Shown one piece after another: positions 55,001 to 60,761 of a stretch of 64,000 bases of DNA. Numbering within the stretch: position 1 is the first letter of the stretch; each line of letters starts with the position of its first letter. The stretch lies in contig NZ_VUOB01000075.1 in NCBI RefSeq assembly GCF_008386585.1, positions 1 to 64,000 on the forward strand, given 5' to 3'. The position numbers and the translations under genes are program-made. Source of the DNA: Solihabitans fulvus (GTDB lineage Bacteria > Actinomycetota > Actinomycetes > Mycobacteriales > Pseudonocardiaceae). Under the pieces are notes generated by a model. That model did not search any database. It saw only the letters and a program-made list of their open reading frames with translations, and was not told the origin of the DNA.

Positions 55001-55799
55001 TAGTGGGGACACTCCCGTATTGATGGCTGACGGAGTTTCGAAGCCGATTCGGGACGTTAAAGTGGGTGACCGCGTTGAAAACAGCGCTCCAGATAGCGAG
55101 ACTTCTCAGCGGCATGTCGTTACTGCAATTCATATTACAGATGCAGACCGTGACTTTGTTGATCTGACTATTGCGACGCCGGAGGGCTTCAAGTCGATTA
55201 CGTCGACGGTGCACCATCTGTTTTATGACAGTACGACGCGTGCCTGGACTGTAGCCGAAGACCTCAAGGTCGGCGATGAACTTAATACTCCAGGCAACGG
55301 TCGAGTTAACATTGTTGCCAGTCGTCACTATTCGGCTCAGCTTCGAACTTTCAATCTCACGATTGAAGCACTGCACACTTTCTACGTTGAAGCGGGCGCT
55401 ACACCGATCCTCGTGCATAACATTAATGCCCCGATTGGGTGTGGCCTGAACGGAGAGCCAATCTTTGAAATTCCTCCTGGTTCTGAGGGTGGACCTGGTG
55501 CAGGTCGCAGAATTCCGGCCGAAAAGTTGCGCGATTACGATATTGGAGTTGGGGCAACGCCCGGTAGTACTGCTCCTCTCTGCTCCTACTGTAGGGCAAA
55601 TCCGGGTACGAGTTTGGACCATGTTCTGCCGCGCAGTAAGAATGGCGATCTGACCGATCCTAATTTGACACCCTCGTGTACGTTCTGTAACAGTTCCAAG
55701 CGTGACAGAGTGGCACCGCTCAATCCGCCAGCCAACTACACTGGTCCGTGGCCTCCCTCGTGGTGGCCGGCACGGATGAGACCGTTAGCTGATGGTTGA
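46038..55799 (+). CDS. Giant Rhs/YD-repeat polymorphic toxin with Hint and HNH domains
   Basis: This gene encodes 3253 residues from the GTG at 46038, chosen for the GGGGGAAGG tract 8 bases upstream; the ATG at 46011 and GTG at 45972 are alternatives. A signal/TM segment (LALFGVMAVAATLYGPAMA) is followed by a secreted N-terminal region. A DUF6531-like entry segment lies near residue 760-930 and a LamG-like domain near 1000-1220. Many YD repeats (xxYDxxGxxxxxT) run to ~2640, where the Rhs core box RWYNPASGSFTSRD and NRYTYAGGSPLNYIDPTG lies. The tip contains a Hint autoprocessing domain from ~2983 (SGDTPVLMADG...TPILVHN) and a C-terminal HNH nuclease (CSYCRANPG...LDHVLPRSK...CTFCNSSK). The 3' ~900 bp is lower in GC, as in exchangeable Rhs tips. 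Confidence 0.92.
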   Translation: MRRTGRRAALGRSRSLRRGLALFGVMAVAATLYGPAMAEVVREQLATQQAQVGTPGPGPDQRWGSAEGQGHQDAPNRGNTADARAEQAKYPPIKGQDDPHSAANSAHVAIAASKKARGFEATSSKELPDKRSRNERTYANADGTQTTQFSKTPLNYQRADGSWAPIDTNLVADHGWRNTADAVQVHFAERSGAAAVAELTLDPQHSLKFGLDGAADIAGNTQGSTITYPGVRANSDLELQVKPGGLKETLVLRSPQAPRTWLFPLHLNGLTATVVDKRVVLRDEKGVERAQFPRGFMTDAKVDNHTGNPATSYGVTYSLVQRDGQQLLQVDLDSAWLNDPARTYPVRVDPPVETDSAGSSMYVQRNGDGTNFSQVDGELKAGHSYDSSGNYTAATYVAFPGVENSLRNHKIFGVQLGLTNYQSWSCNPRPVTVYPVTEVWQAGTGYKYPGPAYGDALGSAEFAHGFIASGTTASACPTATEAIGLGDAGRDLVQRWVTGQQANYGLTVRGSETDEFGWKKFTGAGTANPPLLSITHTAYDATYRFDNPVPDPPVTRTQGGKVKLTVTNQGADTWTTGEYALAYRYFTSDGTYQGWAEASTLPQNVPRGASVSLDAYIQPTPPGTYRFEFTMIRRGVVFFTDEQIPSAALDLQVINIPPAIKEQYPPNGYSAPTLTPSLWARAIKIDAPPDAGLQYRFHVCEKGTTNCVDSGRQANQTWTVPVGALGWSKTYQWQAFAWDGTSESPALPLSDLLTTVPQPEVTSHLGNAPYGGGDKDFDPQVGNYTSSAVDASATTVGPELTVARTYNSLDPRRDAAFGAGWSSSYDMRITPDSDGSGNVVVTYPDGQQVRFGANKDSSGQPTGGRLVPPAGRYATLVPYSAAQGGGWTMTDKADNFYVFGAAGRLIEQHDTAGRWVQLSYDASGALATATNKTSGRALHFAWSGAHVRTVSTDPVNGTASTWTYEYNGDKLTKVCDPAGGCTRYDYAAGSHYRSAVLDSKPDSYWRLGESGGTTASSQVSINLGKDNGTYNSDVKLLSPGALAGSGDAAASFTGNNAAVTLPDGLVKKSRELTVELWFNTTKDGPLFGAQNAAYGANPNGAVPLLYVGTDGKLRGQFWINQAPAPITTAAPVNDGSWHHVVLTSSLATQTLFLDGKPVGSKDGAIDNSTLAHSQIGASYAFAPSDWDHFGTDTRRSFTGVIDEVAVYQHALGQPAVQAHYAARSGADELAKITLPSGKSAAQLSYDTTNDRLTSYTDRNGGTWQLSTPVTTGTDTNIVRTVRVIDPGKRAHFYDFDPMRGRIIRYLAPLGMDARSEDKPPPTTTTTPPPTPTCTTPGPGGQFCDVPVSGGPGTFIPVDLQGARSYDYDETGFQSTITDENANQVTLKHDQRGNIVSRTTCRTGPTDCQTTSFEYFTGDNLTDPRLDKVTATRDARSASATDNTYKTSYTYDTFGNLATQTTPDGAVVRHTYTAAGDAAIGGGNTPAGLVAKSVDPRGATTLYRYYATGDLAEVESATHLITRFTYDALGRRATVTQITTDKPAGITTTIGYDALSRPTTATQPGVTNPVTGVTHTLRTTTHYDPDGNPDRVDASDLTGGDATRTSTMAYDDRGRRSAVTDAEGRETHYGYDSFGNRTWMVGPDGVKYEYAYTARNKIAEVRLRGWREQGRGEPGPGDYLVTDSYAYDLAGQLVAHTDAMGRKTGYTYYSDGLLRQTIARGFHNPDNTTRDIVLADNTYDAASKLVSQTTAGGRVTASAYDAVGRVASTTVDPKGLARRTLFAYDLAGNVTRVTRTGNESNTGVMNSSDAEIVDYGYDDAGRQTTETVETDTDNLTTTRGYDQRGLLTSVTDPRGAVAGADPAAYTTTLGYDDLGRSVTSTAPTVSVESAGKKPSPAQPTTRTGYNSFGQTTDSVDANGNTRHTSVDRIGRTVSATSPNYTQPGAQQAITPTSRIDYDGAGNIKAVTDPLGAVTRFAYDQLHRLTDRTDPDPKNPGQPGGVWHYTYTRVGEQLSVTNPTGAISEATYDDLGRSVTATQRERYPTAGTFTSSVGYDDANNLTVATTPSGATTRNTYDAVGALTKTVDPAGVPTQFGYDLAGRNVKTVDGLGRAQRTTVDLAGHPVASADLAPNGTLLRRSTAAYDVAGNLTSTTDVLGRISTFTYDALGRLTNQAEPESVTTSFGYDAAGNRTRYTDGRGNATNYTVNVLGLPESVIEPSTQAHPNAGDRTWTVSYDAAGHPTQMTAPGGITRQRTFDGLGRMTKETGGGAESATADRVSSYDALGRLVGISAPGADDTFTYNDRGALLSTDGPSGKSGFAYNADSQPTSRVDAAGTAAFGYTAGRLSSVVDAITGTTQTPGYNPAGQVSTVDYGAGRTRTFGYDDLGRLTDDKLGVTADPTQQRAAAQVSSVHYGYDLGDQLTGKTTTGVAGAGDNTYGYDQLGRLTSWTGGGKTTAYGWDAASNRTKAGDKTAIFDERNRLLSDGTSTYNYSPRGTTAGKKTGPAQENFSFDAFDRLVAEATTNYGYDGLDRVVKRNDRAFAYSGMGNTLASDGTGTFSRGPGGDLLALAQGADKRLAVSDRHGDLVGTINPTGALTQLADSITYDPFGQVTATGGTKRPIGFQGGWTDPDTNQVNMSARWYNPASGSFTSRDDVSLPDNPSSASNRYTYAGGSPLNYIDPTGHDWSFCDDSFSWADPICWFRPNKIPGHANPAPVDPPEDPCSGAPGVSWVPAVSWDCSPPPPNTCGGTVPPPVPHDPSRDAGGGLSCGYRGTDPGADPGPDPVQPGPDPGRPWHPGSNTPPRSHPSTPPPPDPAVGARQAQREAVRSNPLPVPQAMLAPIYGGSTEAPVSSSPTSSSKTVGVQANPVDDVQRSYREIVNAITDASRAVIGSVKDSTNAPSELANTGWSIDNFFKNAKKVFKDITGIADAQNCFTRGDLKACGMTLLAVLPGLKAVRAAGNEIREAGALRRAEGEVRSSESCLGNSFSGDTPVLMADGVSKPIRDVKVGDRVENSAPDSETSQRHVVTAIHITDADRDFVDLTIATPEGFKSITSTVHHLFYDSTTRAWTVAEDLKVGDELNTPGNGRVNIVASRHYSAQLRTFNLTIEALHTFYVEAGATPILVHNINAPIGCGLNGEPIFEIPPGSEGGPGAGRRIPAEKLRDYDIGVGATPGSTAPLCSYCRANPGTSLDHVLPRSKNGDLTDPNLTPSCTFCNSSKRDRVAPLNPPANYTGPWPPSWWPARMRPLADG

Positions 55800-55939
55800 T
55801 TAGTGGACTCGATGGCTCGGCGACCAGTACCCCGGGCCATCGAGTCGTATGTTGTGCGCCCTAATTTGAGGTGGGTACTGTTGTGAGTTAAATAGGATGC
55901 GCGACGGCGGAGAAATGAGAATGCGAATTGGAGCGATCG

Positions 55940-56425
55940 GTGAATTTTGTTATTCATGAGAACCCTGTATTGAGGAGTCGGAGTAACTATATCGCGCGAG
56001 CTGACTTGACTCCTTTCGGGTTCGGTGGTCAAGTTGAGCAACTTTGGCTCATGCAGTGTGAAGATGATTCATTCGAGCTTTGCTGCATACCGTTTCGGGT
56101 TTATGGAATGTCGCTGAATGATAGGGTTCGGCTATCCGACGACGGATCGCTCATCGCGGGACTTGTTGCTAAATCCGGGCGTAGGGTTCTAAGGGTGCTT
56201 TTGACTTCGGAAGCTGGACAACTGGAATTGACCGAAGGGATTTCTCGAATTAAAAGTGAAGTCACCTCGAGTGGGCTTCTCAATGAGTGGAGCGGTGATC
56301 GTCATATTGCGATTGACGTGCCGGCCATGGTTGATGTAACAGCTCTCATGCAAGTTATTGAGCGCGAAGAGGAAGCGGGTGTGGCTTTTTGGGAGTGGGG
56401 TGACTCACTTCCTTTTTCGGCGTAG
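55940..56425 (+). CDS. DUF4265-like candidate immunity protein
   Basis: This ORF encodes 161 residues from the GTG at 55940, with GGAG 6 bases upstream; a TTG at 55928 is in frame. The pattern matches DUF4265: EQLWLMQCEDDSFELCCIPFRVYGMSLNDRVRLSDDG, then SGRRVLRVLL, then AIDVPAMVDVTALMQVIEREEEAGVAFWEWGD. DUF4265 genes recur directly downstream of polymorphic toxins as presumed immunity proteins. The gene shares the low GC of the toxin tip and lies 140 bp after the Rhs stop. The exact partner interaction is inferred. Confidence 0.75.
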   Translation: MNFVIHENPVLRSRSNYIARADLTPFGFGGQVEQLWLMQCEDDSFELCCIPFRVYGMSLNDRVRLSDDGSLIAGLVAKSGRRVLRVLLTSEAGQLELTEGISRIKSEVTSSGLLNEWSGDRHIAIDVPAMVDVTALMQVIEREEEAGVAFWEWGDSLPFSA

Positions 56426-56930
56426 CCGGATGTTCGGTCGCCAGCGGCGAGCGTCGAGGTTTCAGTACGTTCTGAACGCGGATGGCCAGGTCGGTGGTGA
56501 ACCGCAGGGTCAAGCGAGGCGACACTGACACTCCGCGCCCGAGTCGGTGTGCCCGAGGTGTGCCCGGCAGTTCCGGACACACCCGTCATCCGTCGATAGT
56601 TGCCGACACTCCATACCGGCGATGAGCTGCGAGGACAACATTTCAGGTCATTCACTGTCACAATCCGAAAGAGAAGAACGGCGACTCAAAATCCGTCCAG
56701 TGTGCGTTCGAGTCGCACCGGGGGCACGCTTCTTCACCTACCTGACCTGCGATTTCTTCGCGGCGTCGTCTTCAGTCGCTTCCTTGTTGATCTCTGGTGT
56801 GCCCGGGAGTTCTGTCGGTCAGGTCGTAGGCGGCCAGGATCTCCTCGTCGGTCTTCGTCGCTGGCAGGCAGTTCGGCGATCCGGCGCAGGACACGTGAGG
56901 AAGTGCCCTGGCCGGATTGCCGACGGTGAT
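56426..56930. other. 505-bp region with a tRNA-like 3' fragment and coding remnants
   Basis: GC rises again to chromosomal levels. It holds the tRNA-like fragment at 56683-56726. On the minus strand at 56790-56930 there are coding-like pieces in two frames (SSRVLRRIAELPASDED and TDEEILAAYDLTDRTPG), perhaps a frameshifted remnant of a DNA-binding or transposase gene. No intact gene. Confidence 0.4.
56683..56726 (+). other. tRNA 3'-half remnant, candidate attachment site
   Basis: The anticodon-loop-like GACTCAAAATC (CAA in the middle, as in tRNA-Leu) is followed by a canonical T-arm: GTGCG, loop TTCGAGT, CGCAC at 56702-56718. Then comes a 7-nt acceptor strand CGGGGGC and a discriminator A. No matching 5' half (GCCCCCG) or D-arm lies upstream. 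Integrases commonly use exactly this part of a tRNA gene as the core site. Confidence 0.5.
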
Positions 56931-57878
56931 TCATTCGATGCGGACGATGCTCTTGCCGCGGGTCACTCCGCCGGCCAGGTTCGCGATCGCGGTCTCGACA
57001 TCGGCGAGGGCGTATTCGGCGGTGACATCGATGCGCACCGACCCGTCGGCGACCAGCGCCATCGCGCGAGCGGCGCTGTCGGCGAGCCGTTGCGGTCGGG
57101 TCTGGCTGGCGAGGTTGCTGTTGTAGGTCAACAGCGACTGGCCGCGCATCAGCAGATCGTTGGCCGACACGGTGACCGGTTCGAAGGTGGCGATGTTGCC
57201 GTAGACCACGATCCGCCCGTGCGGTGCCAGTCGGGCCAGGCTGGCGACCCGGGTGGACCCGCCGATCGGGTCGAGGATCACGTCGAACATCTCCTCGCCG
57301 AGGGCATCGGGGAACTGTTCTCGCGTCAGCACCTCGTGGTAGCCGAACCGGCGCGCGTAGTCGAGCTGACCGGCATTGCCGACCACCCCGACGACCCGCT
57401 GCGCACCCGCGGCGACGGCGAACTGTCCGGCTGTCGACCCGACCCCACCGGCGGCGGCGTGGATCAGCACACTGTCCCCGTTCCGGACTCCGGCGACGGT
57501 GGTGATCAGGTCGTACGCGGTCGGAGTGACCCACCCGAACGCTGCCGCGGTGCGTGGGTCGACACCAGCGGCGTTGATCGCCAGTACCGCAGGCGCGGTC
57601 ACGATCTGGGCGTAACCGCCCCCGCCGATCAGCGCGACGACCTGCTCGCCGATCCGAGCTTCGTCTACGCCGTCGCCCACCGCGACAATCTCGCCGGCGG
57701 CTTCGAAGCCCGGCACGAACGGGCGCGGGATCGGGAAGTGCCCTCCGCGCACGAGCACGTCTCCGTACTGCACCCCCGCGTAGCCGACCCGGATCGCGAC
57801 CTCGCCGGGTCCGGCCACGGGCTCGGTCATCTCCGAGATCCGGAACTGATCATCGGTGTCCAGCACAACAGCCTTCAT
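56931..57878 (-). CDS. Quinone oxidoreductase-like medium-chain reductase
   Basis: This gene encodes 315 residues. It belongs to the zinc-independent MDR branch: MKAVVLDTDDQFRISEMTEPVAGPGEVAIRVGYAGVQYGDVLVRGG, PFVPGFEAAGEIVAVGDGV, and the NADPH-binding motif IHAAAGGVGSTAGQFA. The zinc ligands of alcohol dehydrogenases are missing. The enzyme reduces quinones or activated alkenes with NADPH. It is divergent from the MarR gene across an 89-bp region with a perfect double palindrome, so it is almost certainly MarR-controlled. Confidence 0.9.
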   Translation of the reverse strand: MKAVVLDTDDQFRISEMTEPVAGPGEVAIRVGYAGVQYGDVLVRGGHFPIPRPFVPGFEAAGEIVAVGDGVDEARIGEQVVALIGGGGYAQIVTAPAVLAINAAGVDPRTAAAFGWVTPTAYDLITTVAGVRNGDSVLIHAAAGGVGSTAGQFAVAAGAQRVVGVVGNAGQLDYARRFGYHEVLTREQFPDALGEEMFDVILDPIGGSTRVASLARLAPHGRIVVYGNIATFEPVTVSANDLLMRGQSLLTYNSNLASQTRPQRLADSAARAMALVADGSVRIDVTAEYALADVETAIANLAGGVTRGKSIVRIE

Positions 57879-57891
57879 CGCTTACAACTTT

Positions 57892-57956
57892 CTGTGTTGA
57901 CTCAGTATCCTGATACTCAGGAACCTACGAAGTATCAGGATACTGAGTCAACACAG
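57892..57956. promoter_or_regulatory. Double palindromic MarR operator
   Basis: A perfect 26-bp inverted repeat (57892-57917 and 57931-57956) has a 13-bp spacer. Each arm contains its own palindrome, AGTATC-CT-GATACT (57904-57917) and AGTATC-AG-GATACT (57931-57944), with centres 27 bp apart. The site fills the divergent promoter region of the oxidoreductase and the marR gene, fitting two MarR dimers. Confidence 0.85.
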
Positions 57957-57967
57957 GGAGTTGTGAC

Positions 57968-58423
57968 ATGGCTGACATGCCCGTCGAGGAGTACGTGTGC
58001 ACCCGCATCCGCCGCGCCGAGCAGGCGCTCATGGCCCACCACGAGGCGGTGCTGCGCGGCTACGGGCTGACCATGACCCAGTACACAGTGCTGCTGACCC
58101 TGTCCCGCGATGACGCCATGTCAGGCGCCCAACTGGCCCGCGCGTGCGGAGTCACCCAGCAGAGCATGGCCACCGTCCTGACCGGCATGCAGAACAAACA
58201 GCTCATCGACCGCAAGCCGTCGCCCGTGCACGCCAAAGTCATGATCGCCACCCTCACCCCCACAGGCCGCGACCTGCTCAACCACGCCTATCAGGAAGTC
58301 ATCGTGCTCGAACGCGCCCTCACCGACCGGTTCACCTCCGACGAGCACAAGCAGTTCTGCGAATACCTCGACCGCGCCACCGCCACCCTCATCGAGCAGA
58401 CCCCTACCGCCCACACCAACTGA
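57968..58423 (+). CDS. MarR-family transcriptional regulator
   Basis: This gene encodes 151 residues from the ATG at 57968, with GGGAG upstream. The winged HTH is clear: YGLTMTQYTVLLTLSRDDAMSGAQLARACGVTQQSMATVLTGMQNKQLIDRKPSPVHAKVMIATLTPTGRDLL. It would bind the palindromes at 57892-57956 and repress itself and the divergent reductase. Inducers are likely electrophiles or phenolics, as for other MarR-reductase pairs. Confidence 0.9.
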   Translation: MADMPVEEYVCTRIRRAEQALMAHHEAVLRGYGLTMTQYTVLLTLSRDDAMSGAQLARACGVTQQSMATVLTGMQNKQLIDRKPSPVHAKVMIATLTPTGRDLLNHAYQEVIVLERALTDRFTSDEHKQFCEYLDRATATLIEQTPTAHTN

Positions 58424-58474
58424 CTACCCCCACCTGCCGCCCGGCATAGGGAAACCGTTGTCTGTCAACGTGTG

Positions 58475-59353
58475 TTAGATCTGCTGGCCATCAGCGAGGC
58501 GAGATACCTGACCACTAACACCCGTCCCGGCGGCTCCTGGTGGGCGCATCTGGCTCGCCGAGCCGTTGCGCATGCGATCGATGTCAGGCGGGTTGGCGCG
58601 TTGGCAGTTGGCGATGATGGCGTCGTGGACGTACTGCGACAGCCCTGGCGCCATGTCGTCGTAGTTGCGCCCGCTTCGCCTGTTCACGCGGTAGTGCTCC
58701 GCCAATCCGCGGTGAGTCTCATAGTCGCAGTCGTGGAACCAGTGATGGGTGTGCTGTCGAAGCCGCTCCGCGAGGTCCATCGCGATCGGGTCCGTAGCCG
58801 GCAGGCCCCGCGCCATGGCGGCGGCCAACTCCTGGTTGATGGTGGCGAGTTCGGTGCGCAGCCGCATCCAGTCCTGCTCGGTGTAGCGCGCGGTTCGCTG
58901 CTGACGTTGAACGAACTCTGGCGTGTCACCCCACTCGCGTCGGGCGTCGTCAACGTGCTCCAGGAGGCGGTCGCCGCCGAAGACGTCTCGTCGCTGCTGC
59001 GGGGTGAGGGCGATACCTGCGGCTCGGGCGGCCAGTTCCTGGTCGATCACCGTCAACATGGCGTGACACCGGGAGATCCGCTGCTCGATCAGCTCGCGTT
59101 GCCGACGCAGGTGGTCTTCATCGGTGACATCCGGGTTGGCGAGGATGTCCGCGATGTCACCGAGGTCCAGTCCCAGCTCTCGGTAGAACACGACCCGCCG
59201 CAGCACCACCAGATCAGCATCGGTGTAGAGCCGGTAACCGGCGGCGTTGCGGCTGCTCGGCTTAGCGAGCCCGACTTGATCGTAGTAGTGCAGCGTACGC
59301 ACTGACACCCCGGCCAGTTCCGCCACGGTGCCCACCGTGTATCCGTCGTTCAT
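58475..59353 (-). CDS. MerR-family regulator with TipAS-like domain
   Basis: This gene encodes 292 residues from the ATG at 59353. The N-terminal MerR HTH (YTVGTVAELAGVSVRTLHYYDQVGLAKPSSRNAAGYRLYTDADLVVLRRVVFYRELGLDLGDIADIL) is followed by a coiled linker and a TipAS-type all-helical domain (~130-270; EWGDTPEFVQRQQRTARYTEQDWMRL...HHWFHDCDYETHRGLAEHYRVN). TipA of Streptomyces binds thiopeptide antibiotics. A ~20-residue polar tail follows. No obvious target gene is adjacent. Confidence 0.88.
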   Translation of the reverse strand: MNDGYTVGTVAELAGVSVRTLHYYDQVGLAKPSSRNAAGYRLYTDADLVVLRRVVFYRELGLDLGDIADILANPDVTDEDHLRRQRELIEQRISRCHAMLTVIDQELAARAAGIALTPQQRRDVFGGDRLLEHVDDARREWGDTPEFVQRQQRTARYTEQDWMRLRTELATINQELAAAMARGLPATDPIAMDLAERLRQHTHHWFHDCDYETHRGLAEHYRVNRRSGRNYDDMAPGLSQYVHDAIIANCQRANPPDIDRMRNGSASQMRPPGAAGTGVSGQVSRLADGQQI

Positions 59354-59497
59354 GCCGCTGACTGTGCGCCCTGACGTGGCGTGAGGGTCAACCCGGTAAA
59401 CCAGCCCGCCGGAAACTCTCATCGGCAGAAACCGAAGTTCCACACGTACCTGGCCGACAGTTCGGCTCGACGTGAGTGCGCGCCTGGCAATCCCCGG

Positions 59498-59938
59498 TCA
59501 GCGACGGCCGGTGGCCAGGATGACGAGGAACTGGCCGCCGCCCGCCTCGATGTTGGCGGTCACCGGCAGCCCCGGTACCAGCCGGGAGAACCGGTCCACC
59601 AGCCAGCCCGCTGCCTCCTGGGCGTCCTGCTTGGTCGGACAACGGGCCACCATCTCGCGGCCCCCCTTGCGTTCCAGCCTCCCGGCAACGGTGATCAGCG
59701 GCGCGGGTTCGACCACGTGCAGGCAGTCCGGCCAGGCGATGACCACCTTGACCGCGCCCTTGCGGGTGTTGCACCCGCGGTGCGCGAGCCGCTCGGCGAC
59801 CTTGGCCTTCCGGTCGGTGGTCCGGCTGTCGACGCTGGGCCCTCGAGGGTCGTTCACCGACATGGTGGGGTCGACCGGTTCGTCGCACACCCAGCACCGC
59901 CCGCCGTCGCGCTCAGCCACATCCTCGAGGAGACTCAC
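59498..59938 (-). CDS. HNH-like small protein
   Basis: This ORF encodes 146 residues from the ATG at 59938. The N-terminal half has CWVCDEPVDPTMSVNDPRGPSVD...LAHRGCNTRKG, with Cys-x2-Cys, an Asp/His position and a final GCN-RKG, resembling an HNH/zinc-ribbon core in which the central His is not standard. The C-terminal half is a small alpha/beta fold. It may be a DNA-binding or degenerate nuclease protein; the function is uncertain. Confidence 0.65.
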   Translation of the reverse strand: MSLLEDVAERDGGRCWVCDEPVDPTMSVNDPRGPSVDSRTTDRKAKVAERLAHRGCNTRKGAVKVVIAWPDCLHVVEPAPLITVAGRLERKGGREMVARCPTKQDAQEAAGWLVDRFSRLVPGLPVTANIEAGGGQFLVILATGRR

Positions 59939-60101
59939 CAGGCAAAACTAGCCTGCCAGGCCGCCGCCCCGCGCATCGCACTCAGGCGAGCCAGAGGTCT
60001 TGCGATCAGTCCGTGGTCGCCGGTCGCGTCGGCGCCGGGTTTCACTCGCCGACGCAGGAGATAGGCGGGGATCGGGCTGAACCGACTGGCCAAGTCTGGG
60101 A

Positions 60102-60740
60102 TCAACCTGCTCGGCGCTGACTGCCGTTGGGGGGAACGGCCAGGGCGGACAGGATGGTGGCTTCGAGTACGTGGCCAGCCTTCTTCTGCGCGAGTCGTCC
60201 GTTGTTGACGTCGTCGGCCGCAGCGTGCAGCAGGGTGTAGACGCAGGTGACCAGCCAGTTCAACGGTAGGTCGGTGCGGAAGGTCTTCTCTTTCTGGCCG
60301 CGGGCAAGGAGGTGTTCGATCCGGCTGATGGCGGGGTCGTGGTGCTCGCGCAGCCGAGCAGGTCCGAGTTCGCGCTGGGCGACGTCGAACAGCCGGAGGT
60401 GGCGGTCGAGGACTTGCCAGGAGGACCGCAGCAGCCGGCGCAGCGCGTCGTCAGCCGGTCCCTCGTCAGGTTGGCTCTGCTCGATGACGGCGCCGGCTTG
60501 GGCGATGGTGCGGTCGAGGACCGCCTCCAGCAGCACCTCGCGGGACGGGAAATGCGCATACAGGGTGACCCGCCCGACTCCGGCCGCTCGCGCGACGTCG
60601 GCCATGCTGACCTGCGGCTGCCGGCCGAGACAGCCCGCGGCGGCGTCGAGGATCGCGGCGATGTTGCGTTCAGCGTCGGCGCGGCGCCGGGGCGCGCCCT
60701 CTGGTCGCGTCCCGGCGCCGCGCGAGCTCGTGGTGTTCAC
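60102..60740 (-). CDS. TetR-family transcriptional regulator
   Basis: This gene encodes 212 residues. The N-terminal HTH is standard: AERNIAAILDAAAGCLGRQPQVSMADVARAAGVGRVTLYAHFPSREVLLEAVLDR. The C-terminal ligand domain is helical and variable. It lies 21 bp after the MFS exporter gene's stop on the same strand, so both are probably one operon under a self-regulated promoter (see 62202-62269). Confidence 0.9.
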   Translation of the reverse strand: MNTTSSRGAGTRPEGAPRRRADAERNIAAILDAAAGCLGRQPQVSMADVARAAGVGRVTLYAHFPSREVLLEAVLDRTIAQAGAVIEQSQPDEGPADDALRRLLRSSWQVLDRHLRLFDVAQRELGPARLREHHDPAISRIEHLLARGQKEKTFRTDLPLNWLVTCVYTLLHAAADDVNNGRLAQKKAGHVLEATILSALAVPPNGSQRRAG

Positions 60741-60761
60741 AGTGGTCCAGCCTACGAGCGG

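Noticed and set aside
56547..58070. 507-codon plus-strand frame
   Set aside because: Antisense to the oxidoreductase gene and running through the operator into the MarR gene.
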